Shown here: positions 50,349 to 62,451 of the stretch, piece after piece
Position numbering within the stretch: the stretch's first letter is position 1
How the letters are laid out: each line of letters begins with the position of its first letter
From: Isochrysis galbana
Taxonomy: Eukaryota; Haptophyta; Isochrysidales; Isochrysidaceae
Direction: 5' to 3'
DNA: 64,000 bases
Assembly (NCBI GenBank): GCA_018136815.1
Contig: CM030931.1
Coordinates: 8,606,557 to 8,670,556, forward strand
Position numbers and translations under genes: made by a program
The notes under the pieces: generated by a model
Seen by the model: only the letters and a program-made list of their open reading frames with translations
Database searches by the model: none
What the model was told of the DNA's origin: nothing

Positions 50349-53300
50349 CTAGTACAAAGCGGCTGCCTCATTTTGCTTCTCCTTGGCTTCAATGTGGGGA
50401 TGTGCCGTTGTTGGAGGCAATGTGCATGTATCCTTTCCAGCGGAGGCGGACGGTGCCGCTTCGGGCAGAAGAGCTTCAGTGATGTGACCTATGGCGTGTA
50501 GTAGCATGGTTTTGACTTGCAATTTATCCTCGGAAAAATGATGGCCACGTGGAAGCTTGGCGAACTCGTCAGTCAGGCCGACGCACCGATGAGCGTTCTC
50601 CGGCGACACGAAGTCTAGCGCTACTTTGACGCATGATGTCAGATTTCGCACTTGATGGGGGCAGCCTGCGGGAATGAATATGGCGTCTCCATGCTTTTGC
50701 ACTACCCGCCAGCCCCGCACATTGTACTGCTCCCGCAGCCGACGGCGAAGGGTCTCATCTAAATAGAAGAGCTGATCGTGGATCGGATTGTTCGTAATCT
50801 CAACATCACGCTCGGCCGCAACTTGATGTAGTAGCTGCAAAATTGCGTCGGTGTCTTCCCAACGGTATATGTCCCATATGGCGCCATACTGCGCCGAGAG
50901 GTCGCCCAATTCGTCGTCATGCAGCTCCAAGTCCTCAACTTCCTCCTCAGAGTCGGCATCGTCTTCACCCGCATAAACGTCGACCATAACATTGACGGCG
51001 TCGGAAATGTCGCAGTGCAAGTTAGTGTGCCCGCCTTTCGCGGTGGTTGGATCCATCCCCCTCCACGCGTGACGTAGTCCGAAAGCATTGTACATCTTCG
51101 GGCCCAGGTCCGGAGGCACGTGGTTTCCTGGAAAGTACTTGGAGAGGTTGAGGACTCCCTCGCGGTGTGTATACTGGGGGAATGGCAGCGCTTGCATGAG
51201 GTCTTCGTAATACTCCGGCATTTTGTCGCGGAAGTCTTGATTAGGCGGCCAGTCTTTGAGTTTGAGCATCATTCGGCGAAATGTGTCTGGGCATTTAGCG
51301 CGTGTCCAAGGCTTCATGTATCCCGCAAAAAAATGGGCAAGAGTGAGCCAATGGACCGCTTTTCCATCTCGGCAGTCGATCATATTGACTTGTTCAGCTC
51401 CGAAGCGCTCAAGGAACCCGTGTGGGCCCCACTTGAGCTTGAACTCAGCATCGATCCCACCGATTAGGACAGGCTCTCCACGACGCCAGCGCTCTTGGAA
51501 TTCAGCCAACTCGTCCACAACGCTACGATGCATCGCCGCGTCGGGCAATTTGGCTCGCTCGGACTTGAGTGTGTAAGCCATTCGAATCGATTCTCCGCGG
51601 AAATCAGGTGGAGCTGGCGAGCTGGACTCATAGGGTGGGTACAGCACAAGAAGAGTCTCGACACGGTCTATAACATCAGCCATGGCGTGCGGTTCCGTCT
51701 TAATGGCGCGGCCGTACTGGTGCTCATGAGCAGCAACCGGAGCCTCGTCAGCTTCATTCCCCATGTCACGCCAAGAAATGCGAGGCTGCTTTGGTTTGGG
51801 AGCTGGCCGGCGTGCGGCAGGTGCTCGAATGACCGATGCACCTTGTACATCTGTAGCACTTTCACCGACCGTCGTGGTTGCCCCAAGAGGAAGCTTTGGG
51901 GATGGCGTAAGCCCTGGAACTTCAGTTGTGCCCGGCCGCACCTTTTGCAGATCACGTGCGCGGAAGTATGAGGTACGCGTTCCTAATTGCACAACAAGGT
52001 AACCGTTCCGCGATGCTATCACCTTTCCCACCATACCATAGGAGTCGCCGGGTCGACGCACAGCAACGGTGTTGCCAATGGTGAGATCAGTCATCGTTCG
52101 AGCACGCCCCGTCGTTGGAGGTCGGAGCATGGCACTAGTAGGCTGTGCAGGGAGGGTCGGCGGCACGGCATCCGGCTTGGGAGTGCCGGCGGAATTTGCT
52201 ATGCTACCACCGGGATTCAATCTGCCTGCTTCCGGCTGAGCGGACTGCAGCTCCTTGCCACGCATGTTCAAGACATCCCCCATCTCAGTTTGCACTTGAA
52301 AGTATCCGTTGTGCATCGAAAGAATCGAGCCGGCCGCGCCTTGACGATTCCCAGGCTTGATGATGATCACTCGAGACCCCACCACAAGCCCCACACCATC
52401 TGCGCTGTACGCTGTCCGGCTGTTACCCCCTACGAAGCCACTGAAACCATGCATCCCATTAACGACAAGGCCACCATTGCCAATCTGACGCGGAGGAAGC
52501 GAGTTTTCAGTAGGACTGATGACTTCATGGTGTTGGGACGGCTTCCTCTTGCGTGTGTAGTCAGCTCCTCGCGATTGTTGAGCCCACCATTGCCGTCTAT
52601 CCTGTCCCTCGCTGGCCTCTGCCTCTGCCTCGGCTGAAGGCTGTGCTGGCTCTCCAGATACCATTGGCCGGGCTTGAGGACGGGAACGAGCAGGCGCGCC
52701 TGTCACACCTGCCGGGAGAGGCCCAAGGCACACGAGCTCGCGGCCGCGGAAGTGGGCAAGCTTTCCGCTAGCAAAAGCAAGCTGATAATATCCACATTTG
52801 GCTGAGACACACTTTCCGGTTTGGCCGAAAAGCTCGCCGGGCCTCACGACACGCGCCTCGCATCCAATGGCAAGACCAACTCCCGCCGGGGCCTCCGGCG
52901 CAGCGCCTGCCTTCAGTCCTGCGCTTGGCAAGGCTTCCTCCGCTTTGGCGGCATGCACGACCCCAACCATGCCACTCTTACCCATATAGGCCGCTGCCGC
53001 ACGGGGAAGCACGCGCCGACTCTCCCAAATGTGAACGCCCGGCGATACAGGAGTGTCTTGGGAAAGCGTTGGGCCGGACGTGTCAGGTGTTTGCGAGTCG
53101 ATGCTTGAGGTAAGTGTGCAATAATTTCTCTCCCAGCGGTTCGGGTCCCCGCAAACCGGCGAGCCATTTGCGAGCGCCGATGTAGTTAGCAAGCCTTGAG
53201 CATGGTGGTCAGCACCACTGTCTTCTCCCGGCTGAGCTATCACGTCATGCGCAACGGTAGAATCCACATCGATGGCCGTCTCTGAAATTGAGGGAGCTGG

Positions 53301-56300
53301 GGCACTACATGGCAGCTCAGGAGCATAATGGACACCGGGGACACTGACTGGTGCATCCAACTCATTATCATAACAGTGAGCCATATGGGACTCGGCCCGC
53401 GACGCCGGCATCACTTCGGAAGCCATCCCGAAATCATACGCGTCGACGTGCATGGGCACCGCGTCAGGCTCCTCTGTCTTAAGATTGCCTCCTCGAAGCT
53501 GATCGGCTCCGCCCACAGGCTCCGTGGGCTGCCCTTCACCGGCGGAGTCGTCGCCATTCGCACGCGCAAAATGATTCGGGTCGCGCACGGTATCTAGCAA
53601 GGACGGCTGTGCCGTCGGCTGACTGCCATTCTGGGTGACCTCTGGTCCACCCAAGTCCTCATCATCACGTGCCCATACCTCGCCCTCATATCCGTCGGGA
53701 TCACATGTGTCGGCTTCCGCCAATTCGACAGGCTCGTCCCCACCGAGATCCTCCTCATCACCACCTTCGCCCTCGCCCTCCTCGTCACCTGGAAAGTCTT
53801 CTCCAGCGTCCATTCCAGCAAGACCGTCGTCGTCGTCGTCGTCGTCGTCAGACTGTGGAGCAGCAAGAGCGGGCCGACTCATGTGAAACAAGTCATCCTC
53901 TTCATCCTCGTCGTAGTGCACTTCCTCGCCATCGCCACTATGCGAGTTGCCACCATCCTCGCCAATCAAGTCGACACCCTCATCCTCTTCCTCCCCGTCG
54001 GGACTGTCGTTCAAGTCACCCTCACTGTCGCTGTCCTCGCCATCGCTGTCGCCATCTGCACCGTCATCGGAGTATTCACCGCTGGAGGACTCCTCACCAT
54101 TGCCTTTGTCGCTTAGCGCTGTTGGCTCGCAGGCCTCACCAGTGTTTGCACCCTGTTCGGTCGGTAGGGAAGAGGACACTCCTTCCGTGGATTCGCCCTC
54201 TAGCCGAGCATGGGTTAACAAGGCCGCAGCTGCCGCTGCTTCCTTATCGCCCCGTGACGGAGCTGGCGCAGATGCAGGGACCAACTCAGCAGCTTGAGTT
54301 GCATCAATTCCTTGCTCTTCCTTATCCTGACTCTCGCTACGCATGTTCATCACGTTGTCGACTTTGGATGCCTCGGTGGCTCCGGATTTGCAGAGAGGGC
54401 AAGTGTATTCCTCGACTTCTTCGGCCTCCTCTCGATTGAGTCCGGCACATTCTCCGTGGCACCATCTCGCACAGCTGTCGCAGGAAACCCACACCCCGTC
54501 AAAAGGCACGTCGTTGGTCGGGAGATGTCTATCTGTGTCACAAAAGCACCCGAGCTCTCCGTCCTCGAAGAAGGCCGGAGGAGCATCCTCCTCTACGTCG
54601 TCTTGCTTTGTGGGAAGCTCTTTGCACTTCTGACGCTTGCGGCTCCTGTCTCCACCATCCGAAGTGCTCCAGTTTTCACCATTGGCCGGGCTCGACGAGA
54701 CAGCACCCAATTGGTCTGTGGCAGGAACCCTCGCCTTCGTCTCATGGTCGGCATCTCCGGCACCGGATAAGTCGTACTCAGCGGCATCGTCTTGCACGCC
54801 AACAAAGCGACGTAGCTTCTTGCCACAGGTGTGGGCGCGGTGCTTCCCGCGGCAAGCCGGGCAGTTGCCCGACGATCGTTTCCGAGAGTGCTGCTTTCGC
54901 TCGTGCTTCCGAGGGCCGCCTGCCAAAGATGTGCGCACTTTATGAGCTTGGACGGAGTCATCAACTTGTATTTGAAGCTCGTTGATGGACAAATCCCCCC
55001 CGCTAAAAGCATTGATGAAAAGCGTACAGGTGCTATCATGATGGCGTGAGAAGACGTTCGACTTGACCCCGCCGCCTCGTGGGCGAGCGTGGGTCGCCAG
55101 ATTCTTCTGATGGAACACGCGGCCATACATCGAACAGCCAAGCACATTACAAACGGCGCACGGCTGCCCCATATACTTGCCCTCCGTCGGAATCATTGCA
55201 GTGAATTCCAGCCATACCTCGCCCTTCTTGTTGATGACAGGGGGGAAAACCTTGTTGATGCGACTTTGCAGCGTCGACTCATTGCCCTCATACGCAGGGC
55301 GCTGATGCCTAATCTCAGCGCCACTACTTCGGTCACCCACCCGCCGTGTAGGCTGTCCAGGCGGTCGACGCGATGGCTGGGCGCCGGCGCTCGCGCCACT
55401 TTCATGGCGCTCCCGCCGCGCGGCCCGACGGCGCTCGCCTTGCCTATGGCACGAGAGACAAACCTCCCATTCGCATCGAGACACGCGACACGCCCAGTGA
55501 CGATCGAGAATTGACGTCTCGCACACGTCGCACTTTTGGCGGAACCCCTCCGGAATTTTGGCAATGGGCGCGTCATTCCATGCTCTTTCGATAGGTCCAC
55601 ACTCCAAGGCTCGTAACCTTGCATCTTCCGGTTGAAACGGAAGCAAATGCGAGGAACGAAGGTCCGAGTCGATCATTGTCAAGAATAGCACGGCAAGCCT
55701 GCGGAACATGAAGATGAGGCTGTCGCGCAGCTCTGGCAACCGGAGGTCACTCACCAGTTTTGCTCGATCGGCAGCAAGGCGTGCCTTCATCTTTGCAGCA
55801 GAGCGAGGGCCATTCGGCGGCTTGGCGACGGCCTTGAGCTGCACCAACGGCCATGGTTTAGAACCCGACGTCGAAGGTGTCGCTCCCTCAGCGTCATTAC
55901 ACGGAGTCATTTCATCAGATCCACCATTCCCACCAACGCCCGTGCTTCCATTATCACTTCGGCGAGCTTGTTGGCCCACACGTATGGACGAATTGAATCG
56001 AGCAGGTGCTGCCTCGAGTAGCTCAGCAACCTTGTCGGGCAGTTCAGCTTCGAGGCACAGCTCCGGCACGAAGTCTACAAAATGCTCCGACGCTGGCCAC
56101 CACGGATGACGCTGGTCTGAGTTAGCCTTCGTTTCGTCAGGTGCGACCACTGTATACTCCCATTCACCCTCCTCTTTGTCGACCGACAAAATGCGGTCAC
56201 GAGGCACCCGTTTTTCGGAATCTCCGTCCTCGTACTTGATGTCGGCCTGGCCATCCGAGTGAAGCGTCGCAACGGCCCCTCGATACCACTCTCGCCCGTC

Positions 56301-58528
56301 GCGATAGCGCGCAACTACACGATCCCCAACTTCCAGGACGGACCTCGACTTCCATCTACGCGTAACCAGTAGGAGCCAACGCTTCCGTGGATCCCTAGCG
56401 GCCGCGGCGCGCCGCAGCTCTTGCTCCTTCAAGGCATCAAAAAGAGTCTCGAACGACAAGGCGGAAAGGCGCTCCACGGTGATGGTGAGGGGTTGCCTCA
56501 CGAGCCGGTCGTAAGTGCGATGTAGCGCTACAGGGAAGTATGTTTCCCATTTGGAGATCATCTTCTTCTCGGGTGGCCGAAAGTGGTTAAAAAGATGAAG
56601 GCAATGGTTCGAGTCCACACCCCCCGGCAGGTTGATGTTCAGGTCCGAATATTGCTTAGCCAACACAAGAATCAGACCCGCGGAGTCAGCGCGCTTGCGT
56701 GCCTCCTCCAGGGCGCCACCCCACTCCTCTGGCATTCCTTGCAGGTTGCCCAGGAATTTGACATTGCGAGCAGGATTCGACGAAAGTTGCTTGCGCCGAA
56801 CCAAAAGGACTTGCCCGCACATGAAGGAGAGCCGCATGCCGCGATAGTAAATATATTTTCCATCCTCTCCCAAGAAGTTCCTACTCTCCCCGTTTCGAGG
56901 CGTGGGCTTAATCATATTGCCTGCAGGGGCGCTCGCAGCGCTGCCCGCACAACTGCCCACTCCTATCGGCGGCCGAGCAATTTTTTTCGGTTTGCTCGGC
57001 TTCGAAGGCTGAGGCACAACTGCTTCACCCAGGATCGCGTTGTAAGGGATAGTCGAACCGGCGGGAGCTTCGGGAACGTATCCCAAGAGGCGAGCGATAG
57101 CGCTTGTGTGCGAGCGAGATGCTGCCATCTTGATGGGCTGCCCGCCACGCGGCTGCGAGTGAGTCAGTAGGTTTTTGAGGTGGAAGATAAGTCCGTATCT
57201 GTCACAACCGATAGTCTCACAACGAGCACAGCCTTCACCGGCATATCTCTCGCCCTCACTCGGAATCACCGCAGTGAATTCACGCCTCCAAACTCCCGAG
57301 ACGTCTGTGAAGGGCGGCCACGTGCGATCCAGCTTTTCTTGCAGACTGACAAGGCGCTGTTCTGGCGTCTTGGAGCTGCGTCCGCCACCGCTTGCGAATG
57401 GCTTACTTGGGGCAGGCTTCGAATGGTTCCTGAGGCCGGCCCCTGCGGCACCGAAGGTTGCTAAGGACTCCGCTGCACTGACTGGACCGCCAGCCACGGA
57501 GCTAGTCAGTGGGGCGGGATATGCTGCCAGAATATCGCCCACATCCATCGGTCGCCGTTCTGACGACGGGGATTTTGACTGCGGTGACAGTAGAACTGGT
57601 GTGGCCTCACTCTTCACAAGCAGCGAGGGAGCAAGAAATGAGGAAGGCTGAGCTTGCTGTGACACCGAACCACCCTGGGGATTCGAAGCGCCCCATGCAA
57701 CGGGAGGAAGTCGAACGCCACCCGGTAGCGTGAAGAGGGGGGATGACTTCTCGCGCGGCGCGGGTGAGTATTCGTATCGGTAGAAAAAAGTGTCGGATTC
57801 GTCAAGGAAGCTGGCGTAATTGGGGACGTCAGATGCGCACAGGACACGCGCTGGGCGGATGAGCGCATCCGCCGAAAACTCATCCACCTTAGAGGCACAG
57901 AGGTAAACCTCTCGCTTGTTGTCTGCGCACCTGAAAGTCAGGGCAGGCGCATGATGGTCCGCAACAGATCAGGGCCAACACCCTGGCACGATGTGCACAT
58001 GGACAGTATCTCAGACCAATCCTTCCAATGTGCCTCTGGGAGCAAGGCGAGCAGGCTTACTCTGGGAAGGCGTGGTTGGCCGATGGCTCCAACTCGGAGT
58101 GGCGGTAGAATCGCCGTACCCCTATCCAGCTCTCGACCTTATCGTTCGCGCCGATCCGTGGACGAATTTCCTCGATCCGAGCGAGCCATGGGGCAGCCCC
58201 GGGGAACGGCTGAATGTACACAGACTCAAAGACAGAATACTGTTTCCCACGGACCTGAAACGGGCGCCCAGGCGGAAGGAGCGGCTGGGCGGGCTCAGAT
58301 GAAGCCCAACTAGCCCTCTGTACCTCGCGCGATCTGGAAAGTCCAGCGGGGCAGAGCCCTGGCAGGTGGGCAGTCGGGGGGGGGTGCACTTGCACCAGGC
58401 CGCAACAGGCCGCTATTTCCTCGCCATCCCTCTCGGCGCGTGGCGTGCGTTTGGGCGTGCGTTTGGGCGTGCCTGTCTGTCGCATTGCGGCTGTGCCCGC
58501 TTACCTCCACAGCATTGCTCGCGCTCAT
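50349..58528 (-). CDS. Giant BAH-Tudor-ZZ-PHD-JmjC protein, KDM3-like demethylase
   Basis: Exons 58528-58505, 58254-58061 and 57930-50349 agree in phase and give about 2,599 residues; the last exon is one 7.6-kb open frame. The first joins build MSASNAVE-VRGKQYSVFESVYI and then ..AFPE-CADNKREVYL, a complete BAH domain at residues ~9-125. Further: a Tudor-like segment (VGDRVVARYRDGREWYRGAV, ~604-655), a ZZ-type finger (CDVCETSILDRHWAC, ~869), a PHD finger (CFCDTDRH...WVSCDSCARWCHGECAG...CPLC, ~1190-1260), an acidic tract (~1340-1510), three ~50-residue repeats with GYxxV and a FRGRELV-type end (52890-51930), and a C-terminal JmjC with HCD (~2378) and GCPHQV (~2497) supplying Fe ligands. The JmjC resembles KDM3/IBM1 H3K9 demethylases. 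The other domains would read chromatin. Confidence 0.85.
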
Positions 58529-58617
58529 GCCTCGCGGCCGAGCTCTTGCCGGCCTGCGCCGCCCCCCCACCCCCCACCCCACCCCCCGCCTCCTCCGTCT
58601 GTCCCGCTCGCGCGCTC

Positions 58618-58646
58618 GGGGGGGGGGGGGGGGGGGGGGGGGGGGG
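58618..58646 (+). repeat. 29-base G run upstream of the KDM3-like gene
   Basis: An unbroken run of 29 G on the plus strand lies about 90 bases upstream of the predicted start codon (58528) of the minus-strand KDM3-like gene, within a purine-rich zone extending to about 58800. The sense strand is therefore C-rich. It repeats the pattern seen before PCCB. Confidence 0.7.
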
Positions 58647-59309
58647 CTCTCTGCAGAGAAGCACACAGAGAGCGCCTGCCTGCCAGTGGGGAGGGGGGCA
58701 GGGGGGGAAGGCGGGGGGGAGGGGGGAGGGGGGAGGGGAGAAGGTGATAGGGGGGGCCGGGAGGAGAGGAAGAGGGGGCGATCACCTCTTGGCGGCAGAC
58801 CATCATGCCCCCCCACAGCAGCTGGCGCACTGAGGCGAGCTTCTCATAGCGAGCAGCCGGCATTCGCCGGCCACTACAAATAGATTAGGGTGGGACTCTT
58901 CTCCGTGGTCGAGAGAGACCCGTCTACTTAGTCCTTAGTAGTAGCCTAGATGGTAGATGGGACATACGGAATTACCGGCCTCAGGCCAAATACATAGGTA
59001 TTTCATTGTATTTTGGAGGCCCCCAGGCCCCCTGTCTTGACGGGTCGCCAACTACAGAGCGCCCGCAGGGCGCGTACGTAGTACGTAGCGCGCGAGCAGC
59101 GAAATGAGCGAGCGAGCGCGGGGCCGGCCGCGGGCGCGGGGGCGCGGGGCTGCGGCAGTGGCAGGCAGAGAGGCGGGTGGGGGTGGGAGGTGGGGGTGGG
59201 GGTTGGTTGGGGGGGGGGGGGGGCTCTAGGCTCTGGGTTCTTCTTAACAGTATAATGTATATAAGAATCTGCAATCAAACAGCATTGTTGTATTATTCAG
59301 GCCTTTTGT
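58647..59309. other. Purine-rich zone and spacer
   Basis: Bases 58680-58780 are almost all G and A. Bases 59150-59224 are again G-rich, ending in a 14-G run at 59209-59222. No ORF with family resemblance is seen. Bases 58978-59030 contain AAATACATAGGTATTTCATT, similar to the AAATACATATGTATTTGGCT palindrome at 14670-14690. Confidence 0.4.
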
Positions 59310-61602
59310 AGGGCGGTCAAACAGGGACTTTTTAACGACTAGTAAGGGTTGGGCTGCATTTTTTGACCGTGGCGCGATGCCCAATAAAAAACCTCCCGGG
59401 GGGGCTACCTGACGCTACGAAAATCTTCGCCAAGAAATGGTGCGATTCGCCCCCCCTCTCTCCCCCTCCGTCACGCGCCCTCACGCTCTACCCGTAAAGA
59501 ATTGGTGGTCGCGCCCGCGGGGGGATCGGTTCCTTTATATCTAAGCTACATTCGGCATTTGATTCCCGCCCGATGCAGCGCCGTGTCGGGCTGCCGACAG
59601 TCCGACCACCCCCTGACCCTCTGGCATCATGGCCCGCGCAGCCCACCCAGCGCGCAGCGTGCCCGGCATCAGTTCGAAGTTGGCCGTCGGATCGTCCGTC
59701 GCCCCGTCGCTCTCTTGTCGGCATTCTCTTCCTTGTTCGATCTGTCAGCAGGTTCCTGTGCGTTCCGTGATAAGGATACGTTAGTGTGGAGAGTGTTGAC
59801 GTGAGTGTAGTGTCATCTCGTCGGTCCATCGGACTCTGGCCGTCTGTCGTCTGTCGTTCTTCGTTCGTCGCTCTCGTTCTCGTTCTCGTTCCCGTTCTCG
59901 TCCCTCGTTCTCAACACTACCTCAACACCAAACCTCACCAATCCCTCAGCCCTAGCCTATCCATCCCGATCCGCCCAGCCATGTCCGCTCCGTCGTCGCG
60001 CTCGCCCTCGCCCAAGCCCGTCCTCCCGCCTTCCTCTGCTGAGGAGGTGGTCCAGCCCGTCATTCCATCACTCCCGGCCGACAAAGGTTCAATGCCCGCG
60101 ACGCCTGTCAGCCCGCTGCCTGCCCGTCGCTTGCGCAAAAGTTCTTACCCCTCAACCCACCAACCACCCGCCGACCTACCCACCCTCACGCACCCTCAGG
60201 TGAGGAGTTCTCGACTTCGAACTACTGCGTGTCGTTGGACCGGGGCTACGGCCATCTTGCCGCACAGGATGCACTTCTAAGCAGGGGAATCTTCAGCAAC
60301 GCCATCATCCAGAGCAACAAGGTTGGGCTGCCCAGGCGCTTCATCGCCTTGCTCGCAGACGAACTCGGCAAGTGTGGGACTGCCACCGCTGGTGGTGCGC
60401 GCGATGCGGAAGGTGCAGATGGCGGCGTGCGGGTGACAGGCCAAAAGAGGAAGGTGCCGTGCACGCACGGCTGCGACGCTGCGGACTGCAACAAATTCAG
60501 CTGGACCGCTGTGCATCGAGGCGCTTACGAGCTGTGCTTGTGGCAACACGCCCAGCTAATCCTCTCCTTCGGCAACTTCTTTTCAGCAACAAGGTGCGGC
60601 TTGCTCGCTCGCGGCTCGCACGGGTCCAAACTCTCACATTCCGTGTGGGCACCGGAGAGCATTTGGCACTACAATGTGCAGGGAAGGAGCGCGACCGACG
60701 GCCACGATCAGCAACGAAAGAAGCTGTCCCTCGCTTCGCGACGTACCGTAGCGGAACTAAAGGCATTCTCTTTGGCATCGACGTTGCGTTCACAAACGGG
60801 TTCACGATGTGGCACTTCCTGGGTACCAAGGCGTCGCTGCCGTCGTCCGAGATGCGGCACCGCAGCAAGGTGAGCACCCGCAAGCAAAAGCCGCCACGTA
60901 CGCCGCATGCCGCACATGCCCGAACTCCAGGCCTGCCTGCACACAGTGTTTCATGACCATGCATCCCGTGCACACACAGGTGGAGTTCTGCTTGCAGTGG
61001 GCGTCGAGCATTCTCGACGCCACGCCCCCCCTCCGCAAGCGGAAGCCGGCTGGATTGTGCATCATGAAGGCAGGGGCAGGGATGATAAACTCTGACGACT
61101 ATCTGAGCCCCGCCTCCAAACACGTTCAGCGGCGCGCCGAGCACGAATTAGTGGACATGGGCAAAGTTGCCCTCGAGCTGAAGGAGCTCAACCGGCGAGG
61201 CGGTACGCGCGGTCCTCCGAAGAAAGCAGTGCGCGTGTCCTGTCTGAAAGGTGTCTGTGGGTATTCCCAGTGCGCCATAGAGAAGCCCAAACGCCCCCAA
61301 TTCAAGTGCCTTTCCTGTCGCGACGGGGTTGGCGCTTACTACCACATCCCGTGCTTCTTTTGTTGTCACCGGTGCGTTACCGAATAGTTGAGGGTTTTCT
61401 GCACGTTTTGACCAATTTCGTGATTTCGCCAACTTTGTCACTCTGAAATCCTCTGATGACCTCATCCCTAGCTCATATGGTGCATAGGGCATTCTATCCT
61501 GCCTATGTGCATGGGGCCCAGCAGCAAATATGTCAGCCTCTGGCCCGTCTAAGCCGACTCCCGATGCCATAAATTCCATTTATAAGCACGTACTAGGGTT
61601 AA
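59310..61602 (+). mobile_element. Decayed piggyBac-like transposon
   Basis: The left repeat at 59310 (GGGCGGTCAAACAGGG) is shared with 156 and 29982, and 59450-59657 is shared with 42268. The interior encodes a broken piggyBac-type transposase. The right side shows CTAGGGTTAA at 61593-61602, the canonical piggyBac 3' end with its TTAA target, although a matching left TTAACCCTAG is not visible. Boundaries are therefore approximate. Confidence 0.6.
59981..61387 (+). pseudogene. piggyBac-like transposase remnant
   Basis: A possible first exon starts at 59981 (MSAPSSRSPSPKPVLPPSS) and ends at a GTGAGG donor near 60200. From about 60222 the frame gives SLDRGYGHLAAQDALLSRGI and IIQSNKVGLPRR, the piggyBac DDE-fold segment after the second acidic residue, then KLSHSVWAPESIWHYN. 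A frameshift leads to GILFGIDVAFTNGFTMWHFL, corresponding to the conserved DxxxVNAxIxYK end of the catalytic domain. The frame 60897-61387 ends in a cysteine-rich finger (CLKGVCGYSQC..., FKCLSCRDGVGAYYHIPCFF), as in the piggyBac C-terminal zinc domain. The first catalytic aspartate region is missing and frames are shifted, so it is inactive. Confidence 0.65.
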
Positions 61603-62451
61603 AAGTTTTTTTTGGCCGCGCGGGAAGCGCAATTGCGAATGGGGGTCGAGGTCGAGGCAGGAGCGCCCGGGAGGGCGTCCGTCCGAGGACATGAGAGTGC
61701 CACGCTTGTCCCCTTTACCTACAGCAGATACTACTGCGAGTAATTCTATTTACCGCTTCTTGGTGAAAGGAAAAGCGAACGAAGCAAATGGAAAAGGAAA
61801 GCACTGCTCTCACGTCTTTTGTTTAACCAACTAATCCCTTCAAGTCGTGATTTAGTATGATGCTGTTATCGAGGCGGTGGTCCAGCGGTGGTTCCACCAT
61901 CCAGAAAAGACAAAGAATGACCAAAAGCAGTTTGCCTCTCTTGTAGATGCGAAAAAAGGCGAGCCTATCCGGTGTGGCGGAAGGGTTGGCGTACGACAAA
62001 GACAAGATTTCAAAACAAAGGCGCGGCAGCACCGGGGAGCACGCTCAGGTGTTGCTGAAAACCATGCCAGCTGATGAATACATTGAACAGCTCATATAAG
62101 TTTGCCTTCAAGTGCGAAGGTGAAGCTGGCGCCACGGTGAAGATGCCGCCGGTACAAAGGCAGGTAACCTTTACTTTACGCGCAACACGCCGTGCGCACG
62201 GGTGGCAAAGTGATCAGGAGGCGCGGCAAATTGGAAGGGCAAAGAGATTCAGACCAGCGTCACTGTCTTCATGACAAGATGGCATGGGGGAGGGATAGAG
62301 CACTGTCCTCGTCCCTGTGGCAAGTTGTGGCCAAAAATAAATGGCGGCTTTAAACGTAAAGCCAGTGAGCCAAGGAGATGCTTCTAGATGATTTGATCTG
62401 AAGATAGTGCGACTGCCGCGTGGGGGTAAAGCAGATGCACCACGACATTGC
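61603..62451. other. Spacer downstream of the Mei2-like gene
   Basis: No gene recognised. Bases 61720-62100 are less GC-rich than the surroundings. The 3' flank of the Mei2-like gene lies here. Confidence 0.4.
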
